Shown here: positions 46,268 through 54,177 of the stretch, piece by piece
Numbering within the stretch: position 1 is the stretch's first letter
Layout: each line of letters starts with the position of its first letter
Assembly: GCA_910589665.1 (NCBI GenBank)
Contig: CAJUTR010000007.1
Coordinates: forward strand, 29,885 to 93,884
Origin: an uncultured Eubacterium sp.
GTDB lineage: Bacteria > Bacillota > Clostridia > Lachnospirales > Lachnospiraceae
DNA length: 64,000 nucleotides
Direction: 5' to 3'
The notes under the pieces: generated by a model
What the model was told of the DNA's origin: nothing
What the model saw: the letters and a program-made list of their open reading frames with translations, nothing else
The model's database searches: none
Translations under genes and position numbers: made by a program

Positions 46268-49069
46268 TTATCTGACCCCTTGATCCACGATACGTTCAAT
46301 CTGCGCCTTTTCTTCTTCTGTTAGTTCCTCCGGCTGTGCCCCTTCCTTTTTGGCATAGAGCAGATACTCGATATTTCCCTCAGCTCCCCGGATCGGAGAA
46401 ACGTCCAGTCCGTGAATGACAAAACCCAGACTTTTTGCATACTGCATGACCGCACCGATCACTTCCTTATGAACCGCCGGATCGCGGACGACACCCTTTT
46501 TCCCCACTTTTTCCCGTCCGGCTTCGAACTGGGGCTTGATGAGGCACACGACCTGCGCCCCGTCCCGCATCAGCTCTCTCACTGGTGCGAGCACTTTTGA
46601 CAGCGATATAAATGCCACATCAATCGAGACAAAATCGACAGGCTCGCCGATGTCTTCTGGCACGACATAACGGATATTCGTCTTTTCCATCGATTTTACA
46701 CGGCTGTCCTGACGCAGTTTCCACACAAGCTGGTTCGTGCCGACGTCGATGGCGTACACGAATCTTGCTCCATTTTGCAGCATACAGTCCGTAAAGCCGC
46801 CCGTGGATGCACCGACATCCATGCAGATAAGGCCGTTCAGTTCGATCGGGAACACCTGCATCGCCTTATCAAGTTTATACCCGCCGCGGCTCACAAACTT
46901 CATCTGCTTTCCCTTGATCTCTATGTGCGCATCCACCGGAAATTTGTGTCCAGCCTTGTCCTCCCTCTGCCCTTCCACGAATACATTTCCCGTCATGATG
47001 AGCGCTTTCGCTTTCTCTCTCGATTCTGAAAGGCCGCGATTGACTAAAAGCACGTCCAGCCGCTCTTTTTCCGCCTTTTTTCCAGTTTTTTCACCGACTT
47101 CTGAATCGTTTACCAGCCTGCGCATCCGTTCCGCTACATGCTCAGCGTCCATGCCATACCGAGCGTATAGTTCAGAAGGCGCTCCGTGTTCTACAAATGT
47201 ATCATGGATAGAAATGTTCAACATCCGTTCCGGATAGATTCCGTGTTCCGCAAGCATTGCCTCCGCCTGCTGCCCAAAGCCGCCTGACGCCACGTTATCT
47301 TCCATCGTTACCATTCCTTTGTGCCGCGGCACAAGCTCCCGGATGAGCACTTCGTCAAACGGCTTCACAAAACGCATATTCACAACTGTACAGCTTATCC
47401 CGTCGTCTCGCAAAAGCAGTGCCGTTTCGATCGCCGTCCTGACCATATTCCCCACCGCGAAAATGACAAAATCGCCGCCCGCGTGTTCTCCCGCCTGTTT
47501 TCCCTCGTGTTCGCTGGCACTACCGCACGTCCGATTCTCACAAAACGATCCATTTTCACAAAATGCTCCGTTTTCCATGATGATATCAGCACGGCCATAT
47601 ACGAAATCCGCTACCTCTTCTGGCGTTTCCGCTTCCGGCACCGCGCCGCGCGGATAGCGGACTGCCACCGGCCCATCCCAATCATAGGCAAAATCCAAAC
47701 TCTTCCGAAGTTCGGTTCCATCCGCGGGCGAAAGTACTGTCATATTCGGAATGGACGTCAAATAGGAAATGTCAAAAATCCCTTGGTGCGTGTCGCCATC
47801 CCGTCCCACGATCCCGCTTCGGTCAACCGCAAAAATAACCGGAAGCCGGTTCAGGCAGATGTCATGGAGGATCTGGTCATATGCACGCTGTAAAAATGTG
47901 GAGTAAATGGACACGACCGGACGCAGACCGCCCGACACCAGACCGGCTGAAAACGTCACCGCATGTTCCTCCGCGATACCGACATCAAACGAGCGGTTAG
48001 GAAATTCCCCGGCAAATGCTTTTACGCCTGTCCCGTCCGGCATCGCCGCACAGACGGACACGAGCTCCGCACACTCCCTTCCTTTTTCGAGCAGCCATTC
48101 CCCGAACACATCCGTATACGTTCGTTTTGGCAGCTCCGCCAGTTCCCCTGTTTTCGGATCAAACGCGCCGACCCCGTGAAACATAGACGGATTCGTCTCG
48201 GCTGGTAAATATCCCCTCCCTTTCTTCGTCACGACGTGGATCAGGACTGGGCGGTTTTTAATGCGCGCCGCCGCACGGAATGCTTCTAACATTCCCTCTA
48301 TATTATGACCATCAATCGGACCTACATAGATAATGCCCATCTCCTCAAAAAACATGCCGGGTACAAACAGATGCTTGAGGGAATTTTTGGCATTTTTGAT
48401 CGTTTCCGCCATCGTAGTCCCGACATTTGGTATTTCGTTTAAACGACCCTCAATGTTGATCTTCAGGTTGTTATACTTCTGGTTTGTCCTCATCCTCCCC
48501 AAATACTTTGACATGCCGCCCACATTTTTCGCGATGGACATTTTATTGTCATTGAGGACAATGATCAGGTTCGACTTCATCTGTTCCGCATTATTGAGCG
48601 CCTCGAACGCCATGCCCCCGGAAAGGGCGCCGTCGCCGATGACCGCCACCACTTTTTCGTCGCCGCCCCGTATATCCCTGGCCTTTGCCATCCCGAGTGC
48701 GACCGAGATCGACGTGGAGCTGTGCCCCGTATTAAACGTGTCGGCGGGATTCTCACTCACTTTCGGGAATCCGCTGATGCCGTCCAGCCTGCGCAGCGTG
48801 CGAAACTCCCGGTTCCGCCCCGTCAGCAGTTTATGCACATACGCCTGGTGTCCGACATCCCAGATCAGCTTATCCTTTGGAAAGTCTAAAAACAGATGCA
48901 GCGCCATCGTAAGCTCGACCGCCCCCAGATTCGAAGCGAGATGCCCGCCCGTCCGGCTGACGCTTCCCACCAGCCGCTTGCGGAGTTCCCACGCCAGCTT
49001 GCGGTAATCTTCCGGCGCAATGTTCTTAATATCATTTTCCTTTTTTATCTGATTTAATAAAATGCCCAA
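46268..49069 (-). CDS. dxs-tlyA: Fused 1-deoxyxylulose-5-phosphate synthase and TlyA rRNA methyltransferase
   Basis: A single 933-codon frame joins two normally separate enzymes. Residues 1 to about 650 are Dxs, which makes 1-deoxyxylulose 5-phosphate from pyruvate and glyceraldehyde 3-phosphate: GDGALSGGMAFEALNNA is the thiamine-diphosphate motif, with DVGIAEEHAV and DRSGIVGRDGDTHQG in the second domain. Residues about 663-933 are TlyA: an S4 RNA-binding domain (ERLDVLLVNRGLSESREKAK) followed by a Rossmann methyltransferase with CMDVGASTGGFTDCML. The junction (DSEVGEKTGKKAEKE) contains no Met and no visible ribosome-binding site with an in-frame start. A repetitive Cys/Glu/Asn insertion lies in the Dxs part near 47.5 kb. 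Translation starts at TTG with GGAGG upstream. The neighbours nadK and ispA are the usual ones for separate dxs and tlyA genes. Confidence 0.93.
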   Translation of the reverse strand: MGILLNQIKKENDIKNIAPEDYRKLAWELRKRLVGSVSRTGGHLASNLGAVELTMALHLFLDFPKDKLIWDVGHQAYVHKLLTGRNREFRTLRRLDGISGFPKVSENPADTFNTGHSSTSISVALGMAKARDIRGGDEKVVAVIGDGALSGGMAFEALNNAEQMKSNLIIVLNDNKMSIAKNVGGMSKYLGRMRTNQKYNNLKINIEGRLNEIPNVGTTMAETIKNAKNSLKHLFVPGMFFEEMGIIYVGPIDGHNIEGMLEAFRAAARIKNRPVLIHVVTKKGRGYLPAETNPSMFHGVGAFDPKTGELAELPKRTYTDVFGEWLLEKGRECAELVSVCAAMPDGTGVKAFAGEFPNRSFDVGIAEEHAVTFSAGLVSGGLRPVVSIYSTFLQRAYDQILHDICLNRLPVIFAVDRSGIVGRDGDTHQGIFDISYLTSIPNMTVLSPADGTELRKSLDFAYDWDGPVAVRYPRGAVPEAETPEEVADFVYGRADIIMENGAFCENGSFCENRTCGSASEHEGKQAGEHAGGDFVIFAVGNMVRTAIETALLLRDDGISCTVVNMRFVKPFDEVLIRELVPRHKGMVTMEDNVASGGFGQQAEAMLAEHGIYPERMLNISIHDTFVEHGAPSELYARYGMDAEHVAERMRRLVNDSEVGEKTGKKAEKERLDVLLVNRGLSESREKAKALIMTGNVFVEGQREDKAGHKFPVDAHIEIKGKQMKFVSRGGYKLDKAMQVFPIELNGLICMDVGASTGGFTDCMLQNGARFVYAIDVGTNQLVWKLRQDSRVKSMEKTNIRYVVPEDIGEPVDFVSIDVAFISLSKVLAPVRELMRDGAQVVCLIKPQFEAGREKVGKKGVVRDPAVHKEVIGAVMQYAKSLGFVIHGLDVSPIRGAEGNIEYLLYAKKEGAQPEELTEEEKAQIERIVDQGVR

Positions 49070-49110
49070 TGTCCGTTTTTCCTCCGTTCTCTGCTAACGG
49101 TCGTTCCCTG

Positions 49111-50016
49111 CTAACGGTCCCGTTCGACCAGCCAATTCATCAGTTCTGTCAAAAACTCCTTCTCCCCATCAAACTCCTTCAGATCCCCTAATGCCGCATC
49201 CGTGTACTCCCGTACCTTTGTTTTGGACGCCTCGATTCCATTCATCGCCGCAAACGTGGATTTGTCATTGCTCTCATCCGAATGTACCGGTTTTCCCAGC
49301 TTCCTTTCATCGCCCACGACATCGAGTATATCGTCCTGGATCTGAAAAGCAATCCCCAGTTTTCTTCCCATCTGCTCCAACCGTTTCACTTCCCCGTCAG
49401 AAGCGCCCGCAAGGATGCCGCCGATCATAAACGCCGTTTCCAATAGTGCCGACGTCTTCTTCTCATAAACAAACATCAGTGTCTCCGCATCTACAAATGT
49501 TCCATTCTCCTCGACATCTACCACCTGGCCGCCGACCATGCCGTACATGCCCGCCTTACGGCCGAGCACTTTGAGCGCCGACGCCAGTAACGCATGATCC
49601 GCGCTGCTGTCAAATGCCCGGAACGCCGTCTCGTACGCAAAATTTAAAAGAGCGTCCCCCGCAAGGACTCCCATCGCCTCGCCAAATTTTTTATGTGTCG
49701 TCAATTTCCCCCGGCGGTAATCGTCATTGTCCATCGCCGGAAGATCGTCGTGCACGAGGGAATACGTATGGATCATTTCGAGTGCTGCCATAAACGGCCC
49801 GACCACAGTCGGATCCGTCCCGCCGCACATCTCATACACTTCCTTCATAATGATCGGGCGGATGCGTTTCCCACCTGCGTGGATACTATAATTTACCGCC
49901 TCAAAAATCGTACGCTGATACCCTTCCTCCGCCGGCAAAAACGGCTCGATCATCTGGTCAGCCCGCGCCGCCCGCTCCGCTAATTCCTGTTCAAACTCAT
50001 TCGTCTTCACTTCCAT
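49111..50016 (-). CDS. ispA: Polyprenyl (farnesyl) diphosphate synthase
   Basis: The 301-residue product condenses isoprenoid units. The first Asp-rich motif is DDLPAMDNDD followed by RRGKLTTHKKFG, and the second is FQIQDDILDVVGD; length and motifs match bacterial farnesyl diphosphate synthase. It overlaps xseB by 20 bases, with AAAGAGGTTC inside xseB as its ribosome-binding site. The following dxs gene supplies precursors for the same pathway. Confidence 0.93.
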   Translation of the reverse strand: MEVKTNEFEQELAERAARADQMIEPFLPAEEGYQRTIFEAVNYSIHAGGKRIRPIIMKEVYEMCGGTDPTVVGPFMAALEMIHTYSLVHDDLPAMDNDDYRRGKLTTHKKFGEAMGVLAGDALLNFAYETAFRAFDSSADHALLASALKVLGRKAGMYGMVGGQVVDVEENGTFVDAETLMFVYEKKTSALLETAFMIGGILAGASDGEVKRLEQMGRKLGIAFQIQDDILDVVGDERKLGKPVHSDESNDKSTFAAMNGIEASKTKVREYTDAALGDLKEFDGEKEFLTELMNWLVERDR

Positions 50017-50197
50017 GAACCTCTTTCTCCATTAGGATCTCTATCTTTTTTTCTACCTTGTCTATCGCTTTATTCCCCGCTTTTACGAGCTTCATCCCGT
50101 GGGAAAATGTATCATACGCCTCTTCCAGTGACAATGTCTCATTCTCCATCTTCTCTACGGTTTCTTCCAGCTGTTCCATGATTTCTTCCAGTTCCAT
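49997..50197 (-). CDS. xseB: Exodeoxyribonuclease VII small subunit
   Basis: The 66-residue helical protein has the XseB pattern: EIMEQLEETVEKMENETLSL, then EAYDTFSHGMKLVKAGN. It partners XseA in degrading single-stranded DNA. GGAGG lies 5 bases before the ATG at 50197; the adjacent ATG at 50200 is also possible. It overlaps ispA. Confidence 0.93.
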   Translation of the reverse strand: MELEEIMEQLEETVEKMENETLSLEEAYDTFSHGMKLVKAGNKAIDKVEKKIEILMEKEVHGSEDE

Positions 50198-50226
50198 CAT
50201 TACCTCCAAATTCGCGCATGTTTTTC

Positions 50227-50268
50227 GTTCAAATTTGAGCGCTCAAACTCAAATTAGCTAGGTTGAAC
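50227..50268. repeat. Nested palindrome between xseA and xseB
   Basis: A perfect 14-base palindrome (50234-50247) lies within a larger inverted repeat whose outer arms are GTTCAA and TTGAAC. It could fold in the mRNA between the two subunit genes and tune their ratio. No T-tract is present. Confidence 0.5.
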
Positions 50269-50271
50269 GCT

Positions 50272-51471
50272 TTACTCATCCTTAGTCACTTCCGCCCGCA
50301 CAGACCCATCGCGCCATGTGATCTCCAAAACATCCCCCGGCTTTACCATCTCCGCACGATCGACTCTCATCCCCTTTTCATCCGCCACATAGGCAAATCC
50401 ACCGGACAGACGCTTCAGCGGCGAAAGACCGTCGAGCCTTCCCGCAAGCAGCTGAAGCCGATGTTTCTTCTCATTTAAAATGCGCTCCCACTGGCGGGAA
50501 AGCTTGTCCTCCATATCGGTCACATACTGCCGCTTCTGCCTCATCTGGCTCTCCGGATTGTATGATTTCAGCATCTTGTTCATGTGGCTTAGATCAAGGC
50601 GCGCCGCATCGATGCGGTCAAACAGGTTCCGCATCAGGCGCTCCTTCCCGCCATAGAGCTGTTCCAACGCCTGCCGCACGTCGTACACGACCAGTTCCGC
50701 CGCTGCCGAAGGCGTCGGCGCCCGCAGATCGGCCACATAATCGGCAATCGTCGTGTCGGTCTCATGTCCTACTGCGGACACGACCGGCGTCTGGCACGCA
50801 AAGATTGCCTGCGCGGTCTTTTCTTCATTAAACGCCCACAAATCTTCGATCGAACCGCCGCCCCGGCCGACGATGATCACATCCACCCCGTGCCTGTCCA
50901 GACGCCGGATCCCTTCTACGATCGTATCCGACGCCCCTTCCCCCTGCACTTTTGCCGGGTAGAGGATCAGTTGGACATACGGATTGCGCCTTGCGGCAAT
51001 CTGCATCATATCCTGAACGGCCGCTCCCGTCTGTGCGGTGACGATCCCGACCCGCTTTACATAGCGGGGAATCGGTTTCTTTCTCTTTTCATCAAAATAT
51101 CCTTTTTCTTCTAATTTTCGTTTTAACTGCTCGTATTTTTCATACAGCACACCGTCGCCCGCCAGCGTGATCTTTTTCGCGTAAAGCTGATATTTCCCGT
51201 CTCTCTCATAAACATTGATCGTACCGCCGATCACGACCTCCTGACCATCTGATAGACGAAAGGAAAGTCCTCTGCGGTCACCAGCAAACATGACGCAGGC
51301 GAGCGAAGAGGAGGCATCCTTTAACGTAAAATAAACATGCCCGGAACTGTGATATTTGCAATTGGAGATCTCTCCTTTTACAAACACGACAGAGAGGGCA
51401 TATTCGTTCGAAAACATATCTTTTATAAATCGGTTGATGGCCGACACGGAATATACTTGTCCTCTATTCAT
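50272..51471 (-). CDS. xseA: Exodeoxyribonuclease VII large subunit
   Basis: The 399-residue product has the N-terminal OB-fold (FVKGEISNCKYHSSGHVYFTLKD) and the central catalytic domain with VGIVTAQTGAAVQDM, IIVGRGGGSIEDLW and SAVGHETDTTIADYVADLRAPTPS, all diagnostic of XseA. A coiled-coil stretch follows. It overlaps nusB by 8 bases and precedes xseB. Confidence 0.96.
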   Translation of the reverse strand: MNRGQVYSVSAINRFIKDMFSNEYALSVVFVKGEISNCKYHSSGHVYFTLKDASSSLACVMFAGDRRGLSFRLSDGQEVVIGGTINVYERDGKYQLYAKKITLAGDGVLYEKYEQLKRKLEEKGYFDEKRKKPIPRYVKRVGIVTAQTGAAVQDMMQIAARRNPYVQLILYPAKVQGEGASDTIVEGIRRLDRHGVDVIIVGRGGGSIEDLWAFNEEKTAQAIFACQTPVVSAVGHETDTTIADYVADLRAPTPSAAAELVVYDVRQALEQLYGGKERLMRNLFDRIDAARLDLSHMNKMLKSYNPESQMRQKRQYVTDMEDKLSRQWERILNEKKHRLQLLAGRLDGLSPLKRLSGGFAYVADEKGMRVDRAEMVKPGDVLEITWRDGSVRAEVTKDE

Positions 51472-51862
51472 TTACGATTTCTCCCAAAATACCATTGACA
51501 AACGCTGCGCCGCCCTCCGCACCGTACTTTTTGCTGAGTTCGACCGCTTCATTGATGGCTACGCCGACTGGAATATCCTCATCAAAAACAGCCTCGTACA
51601 CGGCCAGCCGCAGGATCGCCAGCTCTTCTTTCCCGATCCGGTCGATCTTCCAACCTTTGGAATGTTCGGAGATCATAGCATCCAATTCTGCCTGCCTCTT
51701 TCCTATGTTTCCCAATTTCTCGGTCAGATATGTCTGTTCCTTTTCTTCCATCGAATGCGTCTGAAAATAAATCTCCCTCTGTTCTCCAAATATCTCCTCC
51801 CCATAAAACTCCTTCTGAAAGAGCAGGACAAATAGCTGCTCCCTAAGTTCTCTTCTCGTCAT
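51464..51862 (-). CDS. nusB: Transcription antitermination protein NusB
   Basis: The 132-residue all-helical product begins MTRRELREQLFVLLFQKEFY and ends with the conserved helix block LAVYEAVFDEDIPVGVAINEAVELSKKYG and FVNGILGEIV. It binds boxA RNA with NusE for rRNA antitermination. It precedes xseA with an 8-base overlap. Confidence 0.95.
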   Translation of the reverse strand: MTRRELREQLFVLLFQKEFYGEEIFGEQREIYFQTHSMEEKEQTYLTEKLGNIGKRQAELDAMISEHSKGWKIDRIGKEELAILRLAVYEAVFDEDIPVGVAINEAVELSKKYGAEGGAAFVNGILGEIVNE

Positions 51863-51994
51863 CTTAATTATTCTCCATTATCGTTCCATTCAGCCGGCAT
51901 GTCCTGATGCCGCGGTTACTCTGTCGTTTCACAACTCCCGCAATCCCTCAAACATTCGAAATCCGCTGATTTACTATGTAACTCGCTCCTTTCT

Positions 51995-52074
51995 CATGTT
52001 TGGCAGGGTCAAAGGTCAAATGCCTGATCATGCAAGCATAAATGGCTTTTTGACCTTTTGACCCTGGCATCATG
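51995..52074. repeat. Long imperfect inverted repeat between asp23 and nusB
   Basis: Two arms of about 30 bases (51995-52024 and 52044-52074), built on GGGTCAAA-GGTCAAA, can form a long imperfect hairpin. Neither side has a T-tract. It could be a processing or terminator-like structure or a miniature mobile palindrome; its copy number in the genome is unknown. Confidence 0.6.
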
Positions 52075-52098
52075 TTCTGGCAAACTCAAAACCGCGAT

Positions 52099-52467
52099 CT
52101 ACTCTGCATTCACCTGAACGATCCCGGCAATCCGGACATTGACTTTCGTCACTTCCAGTCCCGTCATGCTGCTGATCGCCTGTGCTACTTTCTCCTGTAC
52201 CTTTGCCGACACTTTCGGAATGCTGTATCCAAATTTCATATTCACAGCAATATCCACGGAAGCCCGGTTGTCTGTAATCTCTACCTTTACCCCTTTGGAA
52301 TGGTTTTTCACGCCAAACTTTCCAGCAAGATCATTAATGCTGCCGCCTGCCATAGACTCGATCCCATCCACCTCGGATGCGGATATTCCTGCGATCGCTG
52401 ACACAACCTCACTGGCAATCTGTACTTCTCCGATGCTGTCTTCTGTACCAAATACGTCTTTTGCCAT
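52099..52467 (-). CDS. Asp23/Gls24 family envelope stress protein
   Basis: The 122-residue product has the Asp23 pattern: GEVQIASEVVSAIAGISASEVDGI, the segment KGVKVEI, VDIAVNMKFGYSIPKVSAKVQEKV and VTKVNVRIAGI. Family members associate with the membrane and are linked to cell-envelope homeostasis. A start at 52467 is preferred, with GATGAGGTGACAAGT upstream, over one 11 codons earlier. It sits between spoIIIAH and nusB, the usual clostridial context. Confidence 0.94.
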   Translation of the reverse strand: MAKDVFGTEDSIGEVQIASEVVSAIAGISASEVDGIESMAGGSINDLAGKFGVKNHSKGVKVEITDNRASVDIAVNMKFGYSIPKVSAKVQEKVAQAISSMTGLEVTKVNVRIAGIVQVNAE

Positions 52468-52538
52468 ACTTGTCACCTCATCTGTCACAAAACTATACAT
52501 ATGCCAAGAGCATATATACAGTTTTTAGTTTACCACAT

Positions 52539-53300
52539 TCAGCCTTTTTTGCCAACAGGTGAAATGACAATTTTATCGGAAGCGCATTCTGTCTTCCTTT
52601 TCACGACATCTTCGATCTGAGCGATCTGCTGCTCATTCAGCTTTTCCGCATTGACAATGACGTCCACGCTGTCATCGACGATCGTGACAACCACTTCCTC
52701 AAAGCCTTTCGCCGCCAAAAGGTTTTCGGTCGCCGTTTCCTTTTCATTCACCGCCGTCATCGACACGATCTCGTTCATCGCCTGTTCCTTTTGGGCGTCC
52801 GAAGCGCTTTTGCTGTTCACGAGCTCAAGAAGTGTTTCCTTATTCTTTGCGCGCGTCTGTTCTCTCGACAGCTTCGCCGACTCAAAGTAATCCGAAGTCA
52901 CCGTATTATTTACAAGCACCGCTTCCCCGGCATTTTCTTTCGATGCCTCCGAGGAGTCTTTTTGTTCCGCGGCTGCAATGTCTTCATCGGAAATGTCTGC
53001 CACGGCGTCATCCTGTACCTCCGATGCGACACTATCTTCCGCCGAAGTGTTCTCAGCTGCTACGCCATCCGAGGGAACAGAACCTTCTTCCCCAGATACA
53101 GAAGCTTCTTCCGATGCTTTTCCATCTGTCCCTTCTGCATCGTCCATCCCTTCTGCTGCCTGCTCGCTAACTGCTGAACCGTTATTCAGCACACCGATCG
53201 CCAGATCCTCCTCATTGGTAAGGCTTAAATATCCGGCAAGTGCAACCATGACGACGAGTGCCGTTATAATGATCTGATTTTTCCGCAAAAGTTTCTTCAC
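52539..53300 (-). CDS. spoIIIAH: Stage III sporulation protein AH
   Basis: The 253-residue product has one N-terminal membrane segment (about 8-27), a long acidic Ser/Glu/Ala/Asp-rich stretch (about 40-125) and a C-terminal YscJ/FliF-like ring-building domain (about 135-253; SREQTRAKNKETLLELV, VVVTIVDDSVDVIV). In the mother cell it binds SpoIIQ from the forespore, forming the channel between the two cells. The acidic stretch makes it somewhat longer than the B. subtilis protein. The GTG start overlaps the spoIIIAG stop (GTGA). Confidence 0.93.
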   Translation of the reverse strand: MKKLLRKNQIIITALVVMVALAGYLSLTNEEDLAIGVLNNGSAVSEQAAEGMDDAEGTDGKASEEASVSGEEGSVPSDGVAAENTSAEDSVASEVQDDAVADISDEDIAAAEQKDSSEASKENAGEAVLVNNTVTSDYFESAKLSREQTRAKNKETLLELVNSKSASDAQKEQAMNEIVSMTAVNEKETATENLLAAKGFEEVVVTIVDDSVDVIVNAEKLNEQQIAQIEDVVKRKTECASDKIVISPVGKKG

Positions 53301-53842
53301 TTCTTTGCCTCCTTACTTTTCATTACTTTAATTTTATGACTCTCCACAGGAAATAATGCCGAAATACCTGCTATTATTTCTCGCTGGATACCCGGATCCG
53401 CACCCCCGCCGCAGACGACGAGGATCCCTTCGATCTCCGGCTCCACTTCCTGCACGATATAAGGCTCTGTATTATGATCCTCATCCTCGATCAGCACGCT
53501 CTTTTCCTCACTCCTCTCCGCACCGGCCGAATTATCTTTTAATGTCACTTTCTCCCGCGAACTTTTGAGCGTGATCATGACATCGACCGCACCGACCCCT
53601 TCCACGCGCTCCAATATTTCTTTGACTTGTGTTTCCATCTGTTCTTTGTAATCCGTCATTTCATTTGCCGGCGGCCCGGCGGACTCCGACACCACGTCCG
53701 GCTCCCTTCTGGTATCCGGCTTAGAAAACACATTGCCGCACGAAAGCAATAACAGCAGCACGCCCGAGACGATGACCGCCGCGATCCGGAACGGCCCTGC
53801 CTTACGTACCATTTCTTTTATTTTCTCCATATAATCACTCAT
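53297..53842 (-). CDS. spoIIIAG: Stage III sporulation protein AG
   Basis: The 181-residue product has a membrane helix (about 18-37) and an extracytoplasmic domain with EILERVEGVGAVDVMITLKSS, a charged segment and EIEGILVVCGGGADPGIQREI. This pattern is typical of SpoIIIAG, which assembles a large ring in the sporulation channel. The ATG at 53842 has AGAGGCAG upstream and overlaps spoIIIAF by 8 bases. Confidence 0.94.
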   Translation of the reverse strand: MSDYMEKIKEMVRKAGPFRIAAVIVSGVLLLLLSCGNVFSKPDTRREPDVVSESAGPPANEMTDYKEQMETQVKEILERVEGVGAVDVMITLKSSREKVTLKDNSAGAERSEEKSVLIEDEDHNTEPYIVQEVEPEIEGILVVCGGGADPGIQREIIAGISALFPVESHKIKVMKSKEAKK

Positions 53843-54149
53843 CTGCCTCTCTCCCATCGAGTCCAAAGCCATTTTGTAACATCTGTTCCCGCTGTTCGCC
53901 GATCATTTTCAATTCGTCCTCGCGGAATTGTTCTTCTACTTTCGACATATTATCCCGCAGAAGCCCATCAATAAAATCTTCACCGGTGATCCAGGAAAAC
54001 AGCGGCATCATTACAAGAATGATCAAAATGACGCCCTGCACAAGATCAAAATATTTTTCATACTTTGATTTGGCAAACAAATTCGAAACGATAGAAAACA
54101 GCAGGACAAAAACCGTTACATTTTTTACGACGTGAAGCATCTCTTCCAT
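53835..54149 (-). CDS. spoIIIAF: Stage III sporulation protein AF
   Basis: The 104-residue product has two membrane helices (about 9-26 and 37-54) and a polar C-terminal tail, shorter than the B. subtilis homologue (about 200 residues). KYFDLVQGVILIILVMMPLF is typical of the family. It is 28 bases after spoIIIAE and overlaps spoIIIAG. Confidence 0.9.
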   Translation of the reverse strand: MEEMLHVVKNVTVFVLLFSIVSNLFAKSKYEKYFDLVQGVILIILVMMPLFSWITGEDFIDGLLRDNMSKVEEQFREDELKMIGEQREQMLQNGFGLDGREADE

Positions 54150-54177
54150 ACCAAACCTCCGACTTTTGTGAATGATT

